From: Clostridia bacterium
Lineage (GTDB): Bacteria; Bacillota; Clostridia; Oscillospirales; Acutalibacteraceae
Assembly (NCBI GenBank): GCA_017450005.1
Contig: JAFSYM010000004.1
Span: 1-64,000, forward strand
DNA: 64,000 bases
Direction: 5' to 3'
The notes below the pieces were generated by a model. The model made no database searches, was not told the origin of the DNA, and worked only from the letters and a program-made list of their open reading frames with translations. The translations under genes were made by a program, and so were the position numbers. Below are positions 8,606 through 17,345 of this stretch, in pieces; the first letter of the stretch is position 1, and the number at the start of each line of letters is the position of its first letter.

Positions 8606-8806
8606 TCAATCGAGATTGTAGCGCTTCTTGAAGCGTTCTACACGTCCGCCGGTATCGACAAGCTTCTGCTTGCCGGTAAAGAACGGATGGCACTTGGAGC
8701 AGATATCAACGCGAAGGTTTTCCTTCGTGGAGGAAGTCTCGATAACTTCGCCGCAAGCGCAACGGATCGTCGTCTTCTCATACTTCGGGTGGATTCCCTG
8801 TTTCAT
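8606..8806 (-). CDS. rpmE: 50S ribosomal protein L31 (zinc-binding type)
   Basis: Ribosomal protein of 66 aa. The N-terminus MKQGIHPKY is the usual L31 start, and the CAC plus CSKC cysteines give the zinc-binding (C+) form. The ATG at 8806 has GAGGTG 6 nt upstream; an in-frame GTG three codons earlier is part of that SD. Monocistronic: promoter at 8848-8876, terminator at 8553-8592. Confidence 0.97.
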   Translation of the reverse strand: MKQGIHPKYEKTTIRCACGEVIETSSTKENLRVDICSKCHPFFTGKQKLVDTGGRVERFKKRYNLD

Positions 8807-8847
8807 TGTATTCACCTCTTCACATAATCTGAATGTACAACACTCGG

Positions 8848-8876
8848 ATTATATCACAGCAATAAATAAAATGCAA
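8848..8876 (-). promoter_or_regulatory. sigma-A promoter of rpmE
   Basis: Minus strand TTGCAT, 17-nt spacer, TATAAT, about 40 nt upstream of the rpmE start. The -35 lies within a short inverted repeat (AAAATGC / GCATTTT) that may also serve as a weak terminator for the preceding eut operon. Confidence 0.75.
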
Positions 8877-8894
8877 GCATTTTTTTAAATTTTT

Positions 8895-9668
8895 TTACGA
8901 ATCTGCGGCAATCTCATACAGCTTACCTGCATTTCGCGCTAGATAAACAGTATAAACGCCGGGAATCTGCATCCGATAATCATTTATACCGGAACAAAGC
9001 ACCTCAATCTGAATGGATTCCGGCTGTTCATTAACGATTACAGAGGAAAGAATCTTGCCCTGGTCGGGATGTTTGAGCCGCTGTAAAGCGATCTTTTCTG
9101 CGGCTCGAATCGGGTCCGTCTCTTCCAGCTGCAAAGTATCAGAATTATTTTCCGAAAGAAAAACGGAATACCGATCAGCAGTGTCGTCTATCAAGTCGGA
9201 AGCGTCAAGAACAGATTGATCCGCCTTTCTGACGCCGACAGCACAGAAGTGTCCGGATGAAATCCGCTCGCCGGATTCTACAAGGTAAGATCCGTCAATA
9301 TGTATCTCATAATATACACATTTGCCGTCATCAGAGCAGTTCCACAGAGTATAACGACGCACAAGCAGCGACTGCGGTATGGAGAGCGTCTGCATATATT
9401 CTTGCTTCGCGGCACGCAATGCAATTTCCTCATATTGATATGAGTCCCTTGTGCGATAAAGAACAGATGCATCCTCCACCGACGCACCGTCATATGTCGA
9501 AATGCTACCCAATGTGCTGTTGGCGGATACGCCTGTATGCAATTGTGTTTGATCCTGCATCGCATCTGATACAGATTGCGACGTCGTATCTTCTCTGACC
9601 GCCGAACCGCACGCCGATAAAACAACCAGAAGCGTCGCAATCAGTATGCATACAACCGCTTGTTTCAT
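8895..9668 (-). CDS. putative lipoprotein, last gene of the microcompartment operon
   Basis: Unrecognised secreted protein (257 aa) with a short hydrophobic signal and a lipobox ending LSAC at about residues 17-20, so a membrane-attached lipoprotein. The mature part begins with a Ser/Thr/Gln-rich stretch and then a mixed alpha/beta region without known motifs. Its ATG lies only 6 nt after the pduT stop, with no promoter between, so it should be transcribed with the eut genes. No clear SD is visible. A second unrelated-looking lipoprotein lies inside the same operon (14365-15123). A role in sensing or taking up substrate is possible but not shown. Confidence 0.7.
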   Translation of the reverse strand: MKQAVVCILIATLLVVLSACGSAVREDTTSQSVSDAMQDQTQLHTGVSANSTLGSISTYDGASVEDASVLYRTRDSYQYEEIALRAAKQEYMQTLSIPQSLLVRRYTLWNCSDDGKCVYYEIHIDGSYLVESGERISSGHFCAVGVRKADQSVLDASDLIDDTADRYSVFLSENNSDTLQLEETDPIRAAEKIALQRLKHPDQGKILSSVIVNEQPESIQIEVLCSGINDYRMQIPGVYTVYLARNAGKLYEIAADS

Positions 9669-9674
9669 GACGGA

Positions 9675-10223
9675 TTACATCAAAGACTCGAAGATTTCGC
9701 GGCGCGGATTCGGAATGACAACGCTCGAAACCACAAAGCCCTGTTCCTCGCCCGTCGCAACGCCGGCCTTGACAGCTTCACCGACCGCCGCAACATCGCC
9801 GGTCAACACGACAAACGATTTGCCGCCGATACCTGTGCCCAGACGAACATCCATCAGATCGACTTCAGCCGCCTTGACCGCGGCGTCGGCCGCGTAAACA
9901 GCCGCCGTGATGCTGTAAAACTCCATTACACCCACAGCGTTGACATCCGTCACGGGAGAAGCCAGATTGATGGCCGCGATCACCTGCGGATGCACACGAG
10001 GAATAACAACTTTGTCCACGACAAAGTGCTCAGCCGAACGTTCACCGGCTTCCAGGGACGCCGTAACAGCAGCAACTTCACCGTGAAACAGAATATTATA
10101 TTTCCCAGGACAAACCGGCTTGGCAAACAGAAGTTCGACCTCGGCGGCCTTCAGAATAAAGTCGGCTGCCTCTACGCCCTTTGCAATACTGTTGAGCTCC
10201 AGAAAACCAATCGTTTCCAACAT
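9675..10223 (-). CDS. pduT: BMC-T shell protein with Fe-S pore (PduT-like)
   Basis: Shell protein of 182 aa made of two tandem BMC domains (about 1-90 and 95-182), which trimerises into a pseudohexagonal tile. Cys38 in KPVCPGK is at the same position as the cysteine that binds a central 4Fe-4S cluster in PduT. This suggests an electron-conducting pore rather than a metabolite pore. It is encoded immediately after PduS, the flavin/Fe-S partner, as in pdu operons, but here the rest of the operon is eut. The second domain has the usual ending VIPNPR. Confidence 0.92.
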   Translation of the reverse strand: MLETIGFLELNSIAKGVEAADFILKAAEVELLFAKPVCPGKYNILFHGEVAAVTASLEAGERSAEHFVVDKVVIPRVHPQVIAAINLASPVTDVNAVGVMEFYSITAAVYAADAAVKAAEVDLMDVRLGTGIGGKSFVVLTGDVAAVGEAVKAGVATGEEQGFVVSSVVIPNPRREIFESLM

Positions 10224-10241
10224 AGTCTGTTCTTCCTTTCC

Positions 10242-11588
10242 TTATCGAACAATGCGGATAGACAAACCGATCACGGTTGCCGTTCCTTCAATCGAAGCGT
10301 GCAGATTTGTTCCGAGCTTGCCTTCGGGACATTTGCCGATCAGCTGACCGCGTGTCACGTGTTCGCCGTCCTGAATGATCGGATCACACGGCGCACCGAT
10401 ATGCTGACGCAGCGGCAAGTATACTTCTTTCGGCTCAGCGCATATCAGATCAGTGATCGAATAGTCATAATACTTCAGCACGCCGGCTCTTGCCGCAGCC
10501 TTCTTTGAAGGGACTTTTCTCGCTTCGCGCGCAGGGCTCTCTTCCCCCATTCCCTCGCCTTTGGGATATCGGATACCTGCCTCACCCAGCGCGCGCTTGA
10601 GCATGCCGTTAATGCGACGCGGCTGCAAGCCCATCGGGCAAGCGTATATTTCACAAATGCCGCATTCACAGCAAAGCAGCGCGTTCTGAATCTCCGGGTC
10701 GGAAAGCAAACCGTCCATGCTGCCGGAAAGCGCCGTTTTTCGCATAATCATGTGTGGACGCAGAGGATGTCCCATCAGATGACGCGGACACATCTGCGTG
10801 CAATAGCTGCACTGAATGCATGCGGAATGCGCACGATTCAGCATATGCTGTACAGGGATGGCACTGTGATTGGAGAGATAACCGTCCTTCGGCAAAACAA
10901 GAATGCCGGACGTCGTCTTTGTAACAAACTCTTGGTCAAGCTGTGCCTGCGGGATCGGGCGCCCCATCATGGGACCGCCTGAAACGAGAAAAAACTCGTC
11001 GCACAACGCACCGCCCGCAAGCGCAATGCACTCGCGGAAAGACGTGCCCAGCGGCACTTTCAATACGGTAGGATGCGCAACCTCGCCCGTCACGGTCAGG
11101 AATTTGTCCACAAATGGTTCGTCCTGCAGCGCATGACAAATGCACAAAAGAGTGGCGACGTTCGTGACCGCACAGCCGACGTCAAGCGGAATCCCGGCAG
11201 GCGGAACGGTATTCCCCGTCACCTCGCGCACCAATGTCTGCTCGTCACCGGCCGGATAAAAGCTTTCCATCGTGTGTAAAAAGATACGATTTCCGACGCC
11301 TTGCGCTCCAATTTCGGCAGTCAGCGCAGAAATTTCACTCTTGTACCCTTTTTTCAGACCGAATGTACAATCCTCTGCACCAAGCTCGGCACGAACAGCC
11401 TCGGCCGTTTGAACAAGCTCACGGGCAAAGTTGGTCATGATATAGCGATCCGTACGCAGAAGCGGTTCGCACTCTGCGCCGTTGATAATCAGATGCTCTA
11501 TATTACCGGAAAGCTTTACATGTGTCGGAAAACCGGCGCCGCCGCATCCGACAACACCTGCCGCAAACAGTTTATCTTTCAGACTCAT
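10242..11588 (-). CDS. pduS: PduS-like RnfC-type NADH dehydrogenase / cobalamin reductase
   Basis: Flavoprotein-like oxidoreductase of 448 aa. The N-terminal Complex I 51-kDa/RnfC-type domain has GCGGAGFPTHVKL, near the start, and NGAECEP. The middle holds two 4Fe-4S motifs, CIQCSYCTQMCP and CCECGICEIYACP (about residues 265-315). The C-terminal part is SLBB/barrel-like. In the pdu system PduS reduces cobalamin and binds the shell protein PduT. Here it may reduce corrinoid for EutT or pass electrons between lumen NADH and the cytosol through PduT. It lies between eutN and pduT with short gaps. Confidence 0.92.
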   Translation of the reverse strand: MSLKDKLFAAGVVGCGGAGFPTHVKLSGNIEHLIINGAECEPLLRTDRYIMTNFARELVQTAEAVRAELGAEDCTFGLKKGYKSEISALTAEIGAQGVGNRIFLHTMESFYPAGDEQTLVREVTGNTVPPAGIPLDVGCAVTNVATLLCICHALQDEPFVDKFLTVTGEVAHPTVLKVPLGTSFRECIALAGGALCDEFFLVSGGPMMGRPIPQAQLDQEFVTKTTSGILVLPKDGYLSNHSAIPVQHMLNRAHSACIQCSYCTQMCPRHLMGHPLRPHMIMRKTALSGSMDGLLSDPEIQNALLCCECGICEIYACPMGLQPRRINGMLKRALGEAGIRYPKGEGMGEESPAREARKVPSKKAAARAGVLKYYDYSITDLICAEPKEVYLPLRQHIGAPCDPIIQDGEHVTRGQLIGKCPEGKLGTNLHASIEGTATVIGLSIRIVR

Positions 11589-11612
11589 CAGGCACTGTCC
11601 TTTCCAAATCCG

Positions 11613-11903
11613 TTACAGATTGAGCTTTGTATTGTTTTCGCGTTTCATCTCGATGGTATCAATAATGCCCACAATTGCACAGTCGACGACAAAGTCATCG
11701 CCGCCGAGCGCACGTCTGGCAGTACTGCCGTCAACCACAAGAACATACTCGCCGACGCCAGCGCCAACCGTATCGGCTGCCACGAACGTATCGCCGCGAT
11801 GTGTGTTGGATTCAATTTCACGCACGACCATCAGCTTGAACCCTTCCATGCCCTCCTGCTTTTTGGTAGCCCAGACATGTCCGATCACTTCGCAAATCAG
11901 CAT
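11613..11903 (-). CDS. eutN: BMC-P pentameric shell vertex protein (EutN/CcmL family)
   Basis: Vertex protein of 96 aa that caps the microcompartment corners. The family pattern is clear: MLICEVIGHVWATKK, then G-hydrophobic-K-hydrophobic, the AADTVGAGVGEYVLVV segment, and an ending that includes VDCAIVGIIDTIE. It is preceded by a GAGGAT-type SD in the short gap after the eut_hyp-like gene. Confidence 0.95.
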   Translation of the reverse strand: MLICEVIGHVWATKKQEGMEGFKLMVVREIESNTHRGDTFVAADTVGAGVGEYVLVVDGSTARRALGGDDFVVDCAIVGIIDTIEMKRENNTKLNL

Positions 11904-11917
11904 ATTCTCTATCCTCC

Positions 11918-12580
11918 TTAAACCATTTCCAGAACTTTTCCGCTGTGCAGGAAAACGTCCTTTGCAGACGGCGTTACGACAGTGCCTTTCTTGAGCAGGA
12001 TCACTTTATCCGTACACTTCTCCACCATGGCAACGGCCATAGCCTCGGTAATAATCCCCTCTGGCAAATCGTCGCCGGGACCGGAACGCACGGTATACTT
12101 GTCAATCGGCGTCTGCCCATTGACGAGCTTTATGCCGAAACTCTGCAAGGTGCGTACATATCCCTCAAGAAGCTGATAGAACCCACGGCTCATAACAGTA
12201 GACTTTTTGCGAAATTCGAGTGCGCATTCCATCAGGAATATTTCCTTGCCGCACATAAGGCCACTGATCACAGCGCACTGCACAGCGCGCGTATTCCGGC
12301 CGAGCGCAATATCCGCAAGCTCTGTCAGATTCAGTTCTGTAATGTAAATCTTTTCAAATTTATCAATATCCGCTTCGCACGTGTAGCACTCAATCGAGCG
12401 CAGATTGTATTTTTTGCGGATATGTACCGGCAGCTTGTCGCACGGTCCGATCACCAGTACATCAGGGCAACCGGCCTTTTCAGTCGTATCCGGTTCAACC
12501 GAATCGCCCATAATACGCATGACTTCCCGTGTGATCAATTCCACGAGCTGCTCTTTGGAAAGCTCCGGCATCCGAGCCAC
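11918..12580 (-). CDS. ethanolamine-utilisation associated protein of unknown function (eut_hyp-like)
   Basis: 220 aa, no catalytic motif recognised. It begins with a short amphipathic helix (SKEQLVELITREVMRIM) typical of microcompartment encapsulation peptides, followed by a linker and a compact domain with VLVIGPCDKLP and a glycine-rich C-terminal region. Length and neighbourhood (between pduL and eutN) match the conserved hypothetical protein of Firmicute eut operons that I know as the eut_hyp family; this match is from memory of layout and is only moderately sure. Probably a lumen or shell-associated protein. Confidence 0.65.
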   Translation of the reverse strand: MARMPELSKEQLVELITREVMRIMGDSVEPDTTEKAGCPDVLVIGPCDKLPVHIRKKYNLRSIECYTCEADIDKFEKIYITELNLTELADIALGRNTRAVQCAVISGLMCGKEIFLMECALEFRKKSTVMSRGFYQLLEGYVRTLQSFGIKLVNGQTPIDKYTVRSGPGDDLPEGIITEAMAVAMVEKCTDKVILLKKGTVVTPSAKDVFLHSGKVLEMV

Positions 12581-12591
12581 CTCTTTCCTGA

Positions 12592-13260
12592 TTATTTCAC
12601 AATAAAAGCCTTAGCAGTTTTGTCAAGCAAACATGCATTTGCTTCGTCAAAGTCGATGTGCATGGCCAGCGAAAATTTATCGCTGACGCGGATGACCACA
12701 TCGTCGAATGTCACGGGGCGCTTGCTCTGTATGCGCACTTTGACATGCTGCCCGTCCGATACGCCGAATTGTCTCGCGTCGGCAGGCGTCATATGAATAT
12801 GTGCCTTCGCAACAATCACGCTTTGTCTGGCTTCAATAAACCCCGCATCGCCATAAATACATACGTCCGCCGCGCCGGTCAGGTCGCCGGACATATTGAT
12901 CGGTGCCTTCAAACCGAGCGAACGGCAATCGGTCATCGACAGCTCAACCTGTGTCTCGGGGCGCACAGGTCCGAGAACGGCAACATTGTCAATCGTACCT
13001 TTTCGGGTAACCAGCCGAACACGCTTGTCGGACAAAAACTGCCCGGGCTGCGAAAGGTCGCGAACCGGATTCAGTTCAGCCCCATCGCCGAACAGACGCG
13101 TCACATCCGCCTGCGTCAGATGCACATGCCGCGCAGACGCTTCCGCAAATACGGAACCGTCAGAGGATGCGGCAGGCATACTCTTACCCGTCGCACCGGC
13201 ATAACGCTCCAGCACGCTGACAACAATCTGTTGAATTTCTCTTTCCGTCAAGGTGAACAC
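12592..13260 (-). CDS. pduL: PduL-type phosphate acyltransferase (EutD role)
   Basis: Converts acetyl-CoA to acetyl phosphate inside the compartment and recycles CoA. The PduL family is recognised from SARHVHLT (about 42-49), AHIHMTPADA and MHIDFDEAN, whose His residues bind zinc. The first 20 residues form an amphipathic helix (TEREIQQIVVSVLERY) followed by a Ser/Ala linker, a typical encapsulation peptide. 222 aa is normal. With EutE upstream it completes the route from ethanolamine to acetyl phosphate; no acetate kinase gene is visible here. Confidence 0.95.
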   Translation of the reverse strand: MFTLTEREIQQIVVSVLERYAGATGKSMPAASSDGSVFAEASARHVHLTQADVTRLFGDGAELNPVRDLSQPGQFLSDKRVRLVTRKGTIDNVAVLGPVRPETQVELSMTDCRSLGLKAPINMSGDLTGAADVCIYGDAGFIEARQSVIVAKAHIHMTPADARQFGVSDGQHVKVRIQSKRPVTFDDVVIRVSDKFSLAMHIDFDEANACLLDKTAKAFIVK

Positions 13261-13272
13261 ACCACCTAATTC

Positions 13273-14019
13273 TTACTTTGAGCCGTAATGTCCGACCAGA
13301 AATCTGCAGAACATAATATGCATACAACTGGAGAGACGATTCAAAGCGCGGATTATATCCACGCGTTCGGGAACGGCTCTTGCCGCTGCAAGCTCTGTCT
13401 GGCGCACAAGCGCGCGCAGCTTATTGAGCACAGCCGGCATTTCTCCCATCTTGTAATCCGGCATCGGATGCGTTTTCAGACCGAGCTCTGACTTAATGTC
13501 GTGTGAGACTCGCCGAAGTTCCGGAATTGTCAATCCGAGCAGCGTTACGTTTTCATCGACAGGACGCTCCAGAACCTCGCAAGCCAAGAGATTGCGCGTA
13601 TAGTCGAGCGTTTCGCCGAGGTCACGTGTCATTTGGGTATACCCCAACCGTTCCGACACAATTTGCGCCAGAATCATCTCCGATTCCAACAGATCCAGTT
13701 TGCCGCGAAAATCAATCACGGGATCTGTCTTTTTGACGAGGACGTTGCCGCGCAGGTGCGTCATGTCCTCCGGTTTGTGGTCGTAGGTCTTCCCGGTCTT
13801 TGCATCCACGAAAGCGCGCATGGAAGAAGACGTGGTTTCAGCACGTCTGGTATCATCATAGCACGTTTTCACGCCGCTTTTCACTGCGATCCCGATCCCT
13901 CGGACGGCAAGATATTCTCTTGCCGCCGGGGTTATAAATACATCGGGAGGAACTGTATAGATTTTGATTCCCTCAAGCGACAGCGAGGACCGCAAGTCTG
14001 CTTCTGTCAGGATTCTCAT
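13273..14019 (-). CDS. eutT: cobalamin adenosyltransferase EutT
   Basis: Makes adenosylcobalamin, the cofactor of ethanolamine ammonia-lyase, from ATP and reduced corrinoid. 248 aa. The N-terminal segment ([13 protein letters not shown]) and the core with [10 protein letters not shown] and [13 protein letters not shown] fit EutT. The cysteine motif HX11CCX2C known from enterobacterial EutT is not visible, as in metal-independent Firmicute forms. The ATG overlaps the stop of the BMC-H gene by 4 nt, so the two are translationally coupled. Confidence 0.9.
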   Translation of the reverse strand: MRILTEADLRSSLSLEGIKIYTVPPDVFITPAAREYLAVRGIGIAVKSGVKTCYDDTRRAETTSSSMRAFVDAKTGKTYDHKPEDMTHLRGNVLVKKTDPVIDFRGKLDLLESEMILAQIVSERLGYTQMTRDLGETLDYTRNLLACEVLERPVDENVTLLGLTIPELRRVSHDIKSELGLKTHPMPDYKMGEMPAVLNKLRALVRQTELAAARAVPERVDIIRALNRLSSCMHIMFCRFLVGHYGSK

Positions 14020-14312
14020 CTATCCGAATGTTCAAGCGTGGGAAGGATGTACTCCACTTCGCTGTGGGGTCTGGGAATGACGTGGACGGAGATCAGCTCG
14101 CCGACCTTAGACGCTGCAGCTGCGCCGGCGTCCGTCGCAGCCTTGACTGCGCCGACGTCGCCGCGCACCATAACGGTCACAAGACCGCCGCCGACGTGCA
14201 CCTTACCGATCAGGTGAACGTTTGCCGCCTTGACCATTGCGTCGGCCGCCTCAACGGAACCGACGAGACCCTTCGTCTCGACCATGCCTAATGCCAATAA
14301 TGTTTCTGCCAT
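14016..14312 (-). CDS. eutM: BMC-H hexameric shell protein (EutM/PduA-like)
   Basis: Main hexagonal shell tile, 98 aa, with one BMC domain. The typical start ([19 protein letters not shown]) and VHVIPRPH near the end are diagnostic. The segment [20 protein letters not shown] includes the pore-loop region. A strong AGGAGG SD precedes the ATG, in keeping with a need for many copies. It is the only single-domain BMC-H gene in the window. Confidence 0.95.
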   Translation of the reverse strand: MAETLLALGMVETKGLVGSVEAADAMVKAANVHLIGKVHVGGGLVTVMVRGDVGAVKAATDAGAAAASKVGELISVHVIPRPHSEVEYILPTLEHSDR

Positions 14313-14364
14313 TTTGATTTCCTCCTGGTATTCAGAATTTTCTATCTTTCAAAAGGGTTATCCC

Positions 14365-15123
14365 TTATGGAAGCAATGTTTCCGCAAGTAATGCGGTAAT
14401 CAAACTATTATAGTTTTCGTTCGGTGTGCGGAAGTTTACAAACTTCTCCTTGCTGTAATATTTCTTGCCCTGAACCGCGTCGAGCAGATCGCCGCCTGCG
14501 TGGTCAATGTAACAGGAATCGTTTTCGAGCTTTACGCCGTCATGGTCTGTAATATGATGATAAGCCGTAATGCCGGTTTTCCACGATCCGTTTTCAAATG
14601 TTTCGACCACAGCAGCTTCATACGAGGCGGTGTTGATAAAACGAACGTTGCAGATGCGCGCGTTATAGCTTGTGAGAATATACGCCTCGTCATCTTTGGA
14701 AGCGCCATAGCTTCCGGCTTTGGATGACACCACGACAGGAGCGCCGTCCTGTTCGTCAACAAATACGATAACGTCGCGGTTCTTAACGCCGGAACGCTCG
14801 CTGACGTCATACAGAAGCACGATTTCTTTCTGTCCGTCTGCATCGAAATCCACGAAAACAGATTTTTGCAGCATTGACAAATCGCAGCGTATCTCCTCGC
14901 CGTCTTTGTCTTGCAAACCACTGCGCAGAGCCATTGCCGGCAGATCGTTCTGATAGAAACTGCGCAGCACGTCACTGACGTCAGGATCAATCTGCGGCGC
15001 CGTCACCGCAGGCACGGCAGCAGCAGTTGATTCGGCGTCATCAGACGCAATGCCGCAGGCGCACATGCATACGATTACGCACAATGCCGCAAGAGCACAA
15101 AACAGTCGGTTCAGAGTTTTCAA
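14365..15123 (-). CDS. putative lipoprotein encoded inside the microcompartment operon
   Basis: 252 aa with a signal sequence and lipobox (VCMCAC, Cys at about residue 23), so probably anchored to the outer face of the membrane. The stretch FVDFDADGQKEIVLLYD resembles the DxDxDG calcium-binding/FG-GAP type loop common in Firmicute lipoproteins. No enzyme motif seen. TTG start with AAGGAG 8 nt upstream. It lies 12 nt after eutE and 52 nt before the shell gene, on the same strand, so it is part of the eut transcript. Its presence among cytosolic microcompartment genes is unusual. Confidence 0.7.
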   Translation of the reverse strand: MKTLNRLFCALAALCVIVCMCACGIASDDAESTAAAVPAVTAPQIDPDVSDVLRSFYQNDLPAMALRSGLQDKDGEEIRCDLSMLQKSVFVDFDADGQKEIVLLYDVSERSGVKNRDVIVFVDEQDGAPVVVSSKAGSYGASKDDEAYILTSYNARICNVRFINTASYEAAVVETFENGSWKTGITAYHHITDHDGVKLENDSCYIDHAGGDLLDAVQGKKYYSKEKFVNFRTPNENYNSLITALLAETLLP

Positions 15124-15135
15124 TTTGATCGCTCC

Positions 15136-16656
15136 TTACAGATTATGGCCGAGTCTGGAAATGACCTCTTTAGCTATCCGCTCCACATCGCTGGTCGCGA
15201 ACGAAGGCGGGCTCGTCGGCGCAGGCGTTGTGGTCGTCAAAGGTGCCGAAGAAGTTGGCGCTGTGTAGGACGGTCTGACTGTACCGCCGCCGCGAAGCTG
15301 CTCGAGCTCCTTCTGACCATACGCCACACGGCGGATGTTCATCAGGTGCAGAGGTGTGATATTGTCGCCGGTCGCACTGCCGCCGACTGCGCCGCAGCCG
15401 AGCGTGAGCGCCGGAGGCAGACCGGTCGTCGCGCCGACACCGCCGAGAGCGCCGGGCGTATTGACAAGCAGACGGCATACCGGTTTTTTCAGCGCAAACT
15501 CGCGCACGATATTGTCGTTCTGCGTGTGCATCGTCATCGTGTGACCCGCGCCCTCCACATACAGAATCTGGATGGAGCGTTCGCACGCCTGCTCCCACGA
15601 ATCTTCCACATAGAATGCAAGAATCGGGCAGAGCTTTTCTCTGGAATACGGGTTCTTTTTGGATACTTCCGTCTGGCGCGAAATCAGAACACGCGTACCG
15701 CCCGGAATGGAAATACCGGCCATCTCCGCAATTTTCTGCGCGGTCTTGCCGACGATTGCCGGATTCATCGTGCCGTTGGCGCGAAGAATAAACTTGGACA
15801 GCCGCTCGGATTCATCGGGCGAGAGGAAATAGCCGCCCTGTTTTTCAAGCTCGTCCACGACCTTTTTCTCGATACAACGCTCAGTTACAATGGACTGCTC
15901 AGAAGCGCAGATGGTGCCGTTGTCAAACGTCTTGCTGTCAAAGATGCGCTTGACAGCCTTGGGAATGTCGGCGGTACGCTCGATAAACGAAGGACCGTTG
16001 CCGGGGCCGACGCCAATTGCCGGATTACCCGAACTGTATGCGGCGCGTACCATTGCCTCGCCGCCCGTCGCAAGAATCAGACCGATGTCCCTGTGCTTGA
16101 GCAGCGCGTTAGTCGCTTCCATCGTTGTCAGACTGATATACCCGATCAGACCGTCCGGCGCACCTGCGGAACGCGCGGCGTCCTGGATAATCTTGGCTGT
16201 TTCAATAATGCAGTTCTTTGCGCCGGGATGCGGACTGATGATGATTCCGTTGCCCGCTTTGATTGAAATGATCGACTTATACAGCGTCGTGGACGTTGGA
16301 TTCGTCGAGGGAATCAGCGCTGCAACCACACCGACCGGAACGCCGTATTCAAGAATGCCGTTCTTACGATCCTCACGCAGCAGACCGATTGTCTTCAGAT
16401 CTTTGATAGACTCCCAAAGGATCACGCTGCCGAGCTGATTTTTGAGTACCTTGTCCTCCCATTTGCCGAAGCCGGTTTCCTGATTCGCCATCTTGGCAAG
16501 AGACTCCGCGTGACGCGCACCAGCCTGTGCGATCGCAAAACAGATCGCATCGATCTTTTCCTGTGAATATGTAGCCAAAACCGCCTGTGCGCGCTTGGCT
16601 GCAGCAATCAGGTCACGTACTTCCTGAATGGATTGTAAATCTCTATCGAGCGCCAT
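15136..16656 (-). CDS. eutE: CoA-acylating acetaldehyde dehydrogenase EutE with C-terminal encapsulation tail
   Basis: Oxidises acetaldehyde to acetyl-CoA with NAD+ and CoA in the compartment lumen. Aldehyde dehydrogenase fold with the catalytic Cys at about residue 250 (FDNGTICASEQ) and the glycine-rich GVGPGNGPSFI. The core ends near residue 455. It is followed by a Pro/Thr/Ser linker of about 30 residues and then an amphipathic helix (DVERIAKEVISRLGHNL). That tail has the form of an encapsulation peptide but sits at the C-terminus, whereas classic EutE/PduP carry it at the N-terminus. 506 aa is longer than EutE (about 467) because of this tail. Confidence 0.95.
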   Translation of the reverse strand: MALDRDLQSIQEVRDLIAAAKRAQAVLATYSQEKIDAICFAIAQAGARHAESLAKMANQETGFGKWEDKVLKNQLGSVILWESIKDLKTIGLLREDRKNGILEYGVPVGVVAALIPSTNPTSTTLYKSIISIKAGNGIIISPHPGAKNCIIETAKIIQDAARSAGAPDGLIGYISLTTMEATNALLKHRDIGLILATGGEAMVRAAYSSGNPAIGVGPGNGPSFIERTADIPKAVKRIFDSKTFDNGTICASEQSIVTERCIEKKVVDELEKQGGYFLSPDESERLSKFILRANGTMNPAIVGKTAQKIAEMAGISIPGGTRVLISRQTEVSKKNPYSREKLCPILAFYVEDSWEQACERSIQILYVEGAGHTMTMHTQNDNIVREFALKKPVCRLLVNTPGALGGVGATTGLPPALTLGCGAVGGSATGDNITPLHLMNIRRVAYGQKELEQLRGGGTVRPSYTAPTSSAPLTTTTPAPTSPPSFATSDVERIAKEVISRLGHNL

Positions 16657-16674
16657 AGCAATTACTCCTTCTTA

Positions 16675-17328
16675 TCAGAATCCGAGAGGATTGTCTGCAA
16701 TCTCACATACCGTATTGGCAAACGCTTCACATGCGGCCTTGCATGCCGCCTGCTCGCCGACAAGCAGTCCGCCGGCGAAATTGGTCTCCGTGGGCGGGCC
16801 GTAGAAAACTTTCATGTCGACCTCCGCAGCCTTGACCGCAGCGTCGAGACCGAGCATCGCTTCCAGCGGCGGCGCAATCAGATACGCCATTGCAATACCT
16901 TCCGGTACATCCGCTTCCTTGGAGAGGAAGGAACCTGTGCGCGAAATACAGTGCGCAAAGTAACAAATGGAATCATCGTCGTTTGCGCTGTAGAAGCAAC
17001 TATCGTTTTCAATAAAGCTGATCATGGCCTGCAGGCCGGAGCGGACTTCTTCGGGTTCAGGCCCGGCAAGAATGCCGATAAACTCACCGGCAAGCTTGGT
17101 CGTTGCATTGGATGAACCAGCATACATACTGCGCGCATAAACAACGCGCACGACTGCTTTTTTCGTCGCCTCATCCAGCGCGGCATAGGATACATCATCA
17201 CAGTCTGTCGTGATGATGCCGAGACTGCGCTCGCCCTCGCGTGCGCCAAGCGCTTTGAGAAGCATGGGATCGGCATTCGGAATGATCTTTACAGAGAGCA
17301 CCTGTGTGCGGATCGGATCGTGTTTCAT
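16675..17328 (-). CDS. eutL: BMC-T shell protein EutL
   Basis: Trimeric shell tile of 217 aa made of two circularly permuted BMC domains, expected to have a gated central pore. The EutL family is recognised from the start (MKHDPIRTQVLSVKIIPN), the middle FIENDSCFYSANDDDS, the VFYGPPTETNFAGG segment, and the conserved positions with Cys in LLVGEQAACKAACEAF. It lies between eutC and eutE. Confidence 0.95.
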   Translation of the reverse strand: MKHDPIRTQVLSVKIIPNADPMLLKALGAREGERSLGIITTDCDDVSYAALDEATKKAVVRVVYARSMYAGSSNATTKLAGEFIGILAGPEPEEVRSGLQAMISFIENDSCFYSANDDDSICYFAHCISRTGSFLSKEADVPEGIAMAYLIAPPLEAMLGLDAAVKAAEVDMKVFYGPPTETNFAGGLLVGEQAACKAACEAFANTVCEIADNPLGF

Positions 17329-17345
17329 AGTTCAATCACCCTTTA

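Noticed and set aside
14345-14370. Terminator after the embedded lipoprotein (AAGGG/CCCTT hairpin)
   Set aside because: The stem has only 5 bp and the T-run is short (TTTTGAAAG). At most it would weaken transcription within the eut operon.
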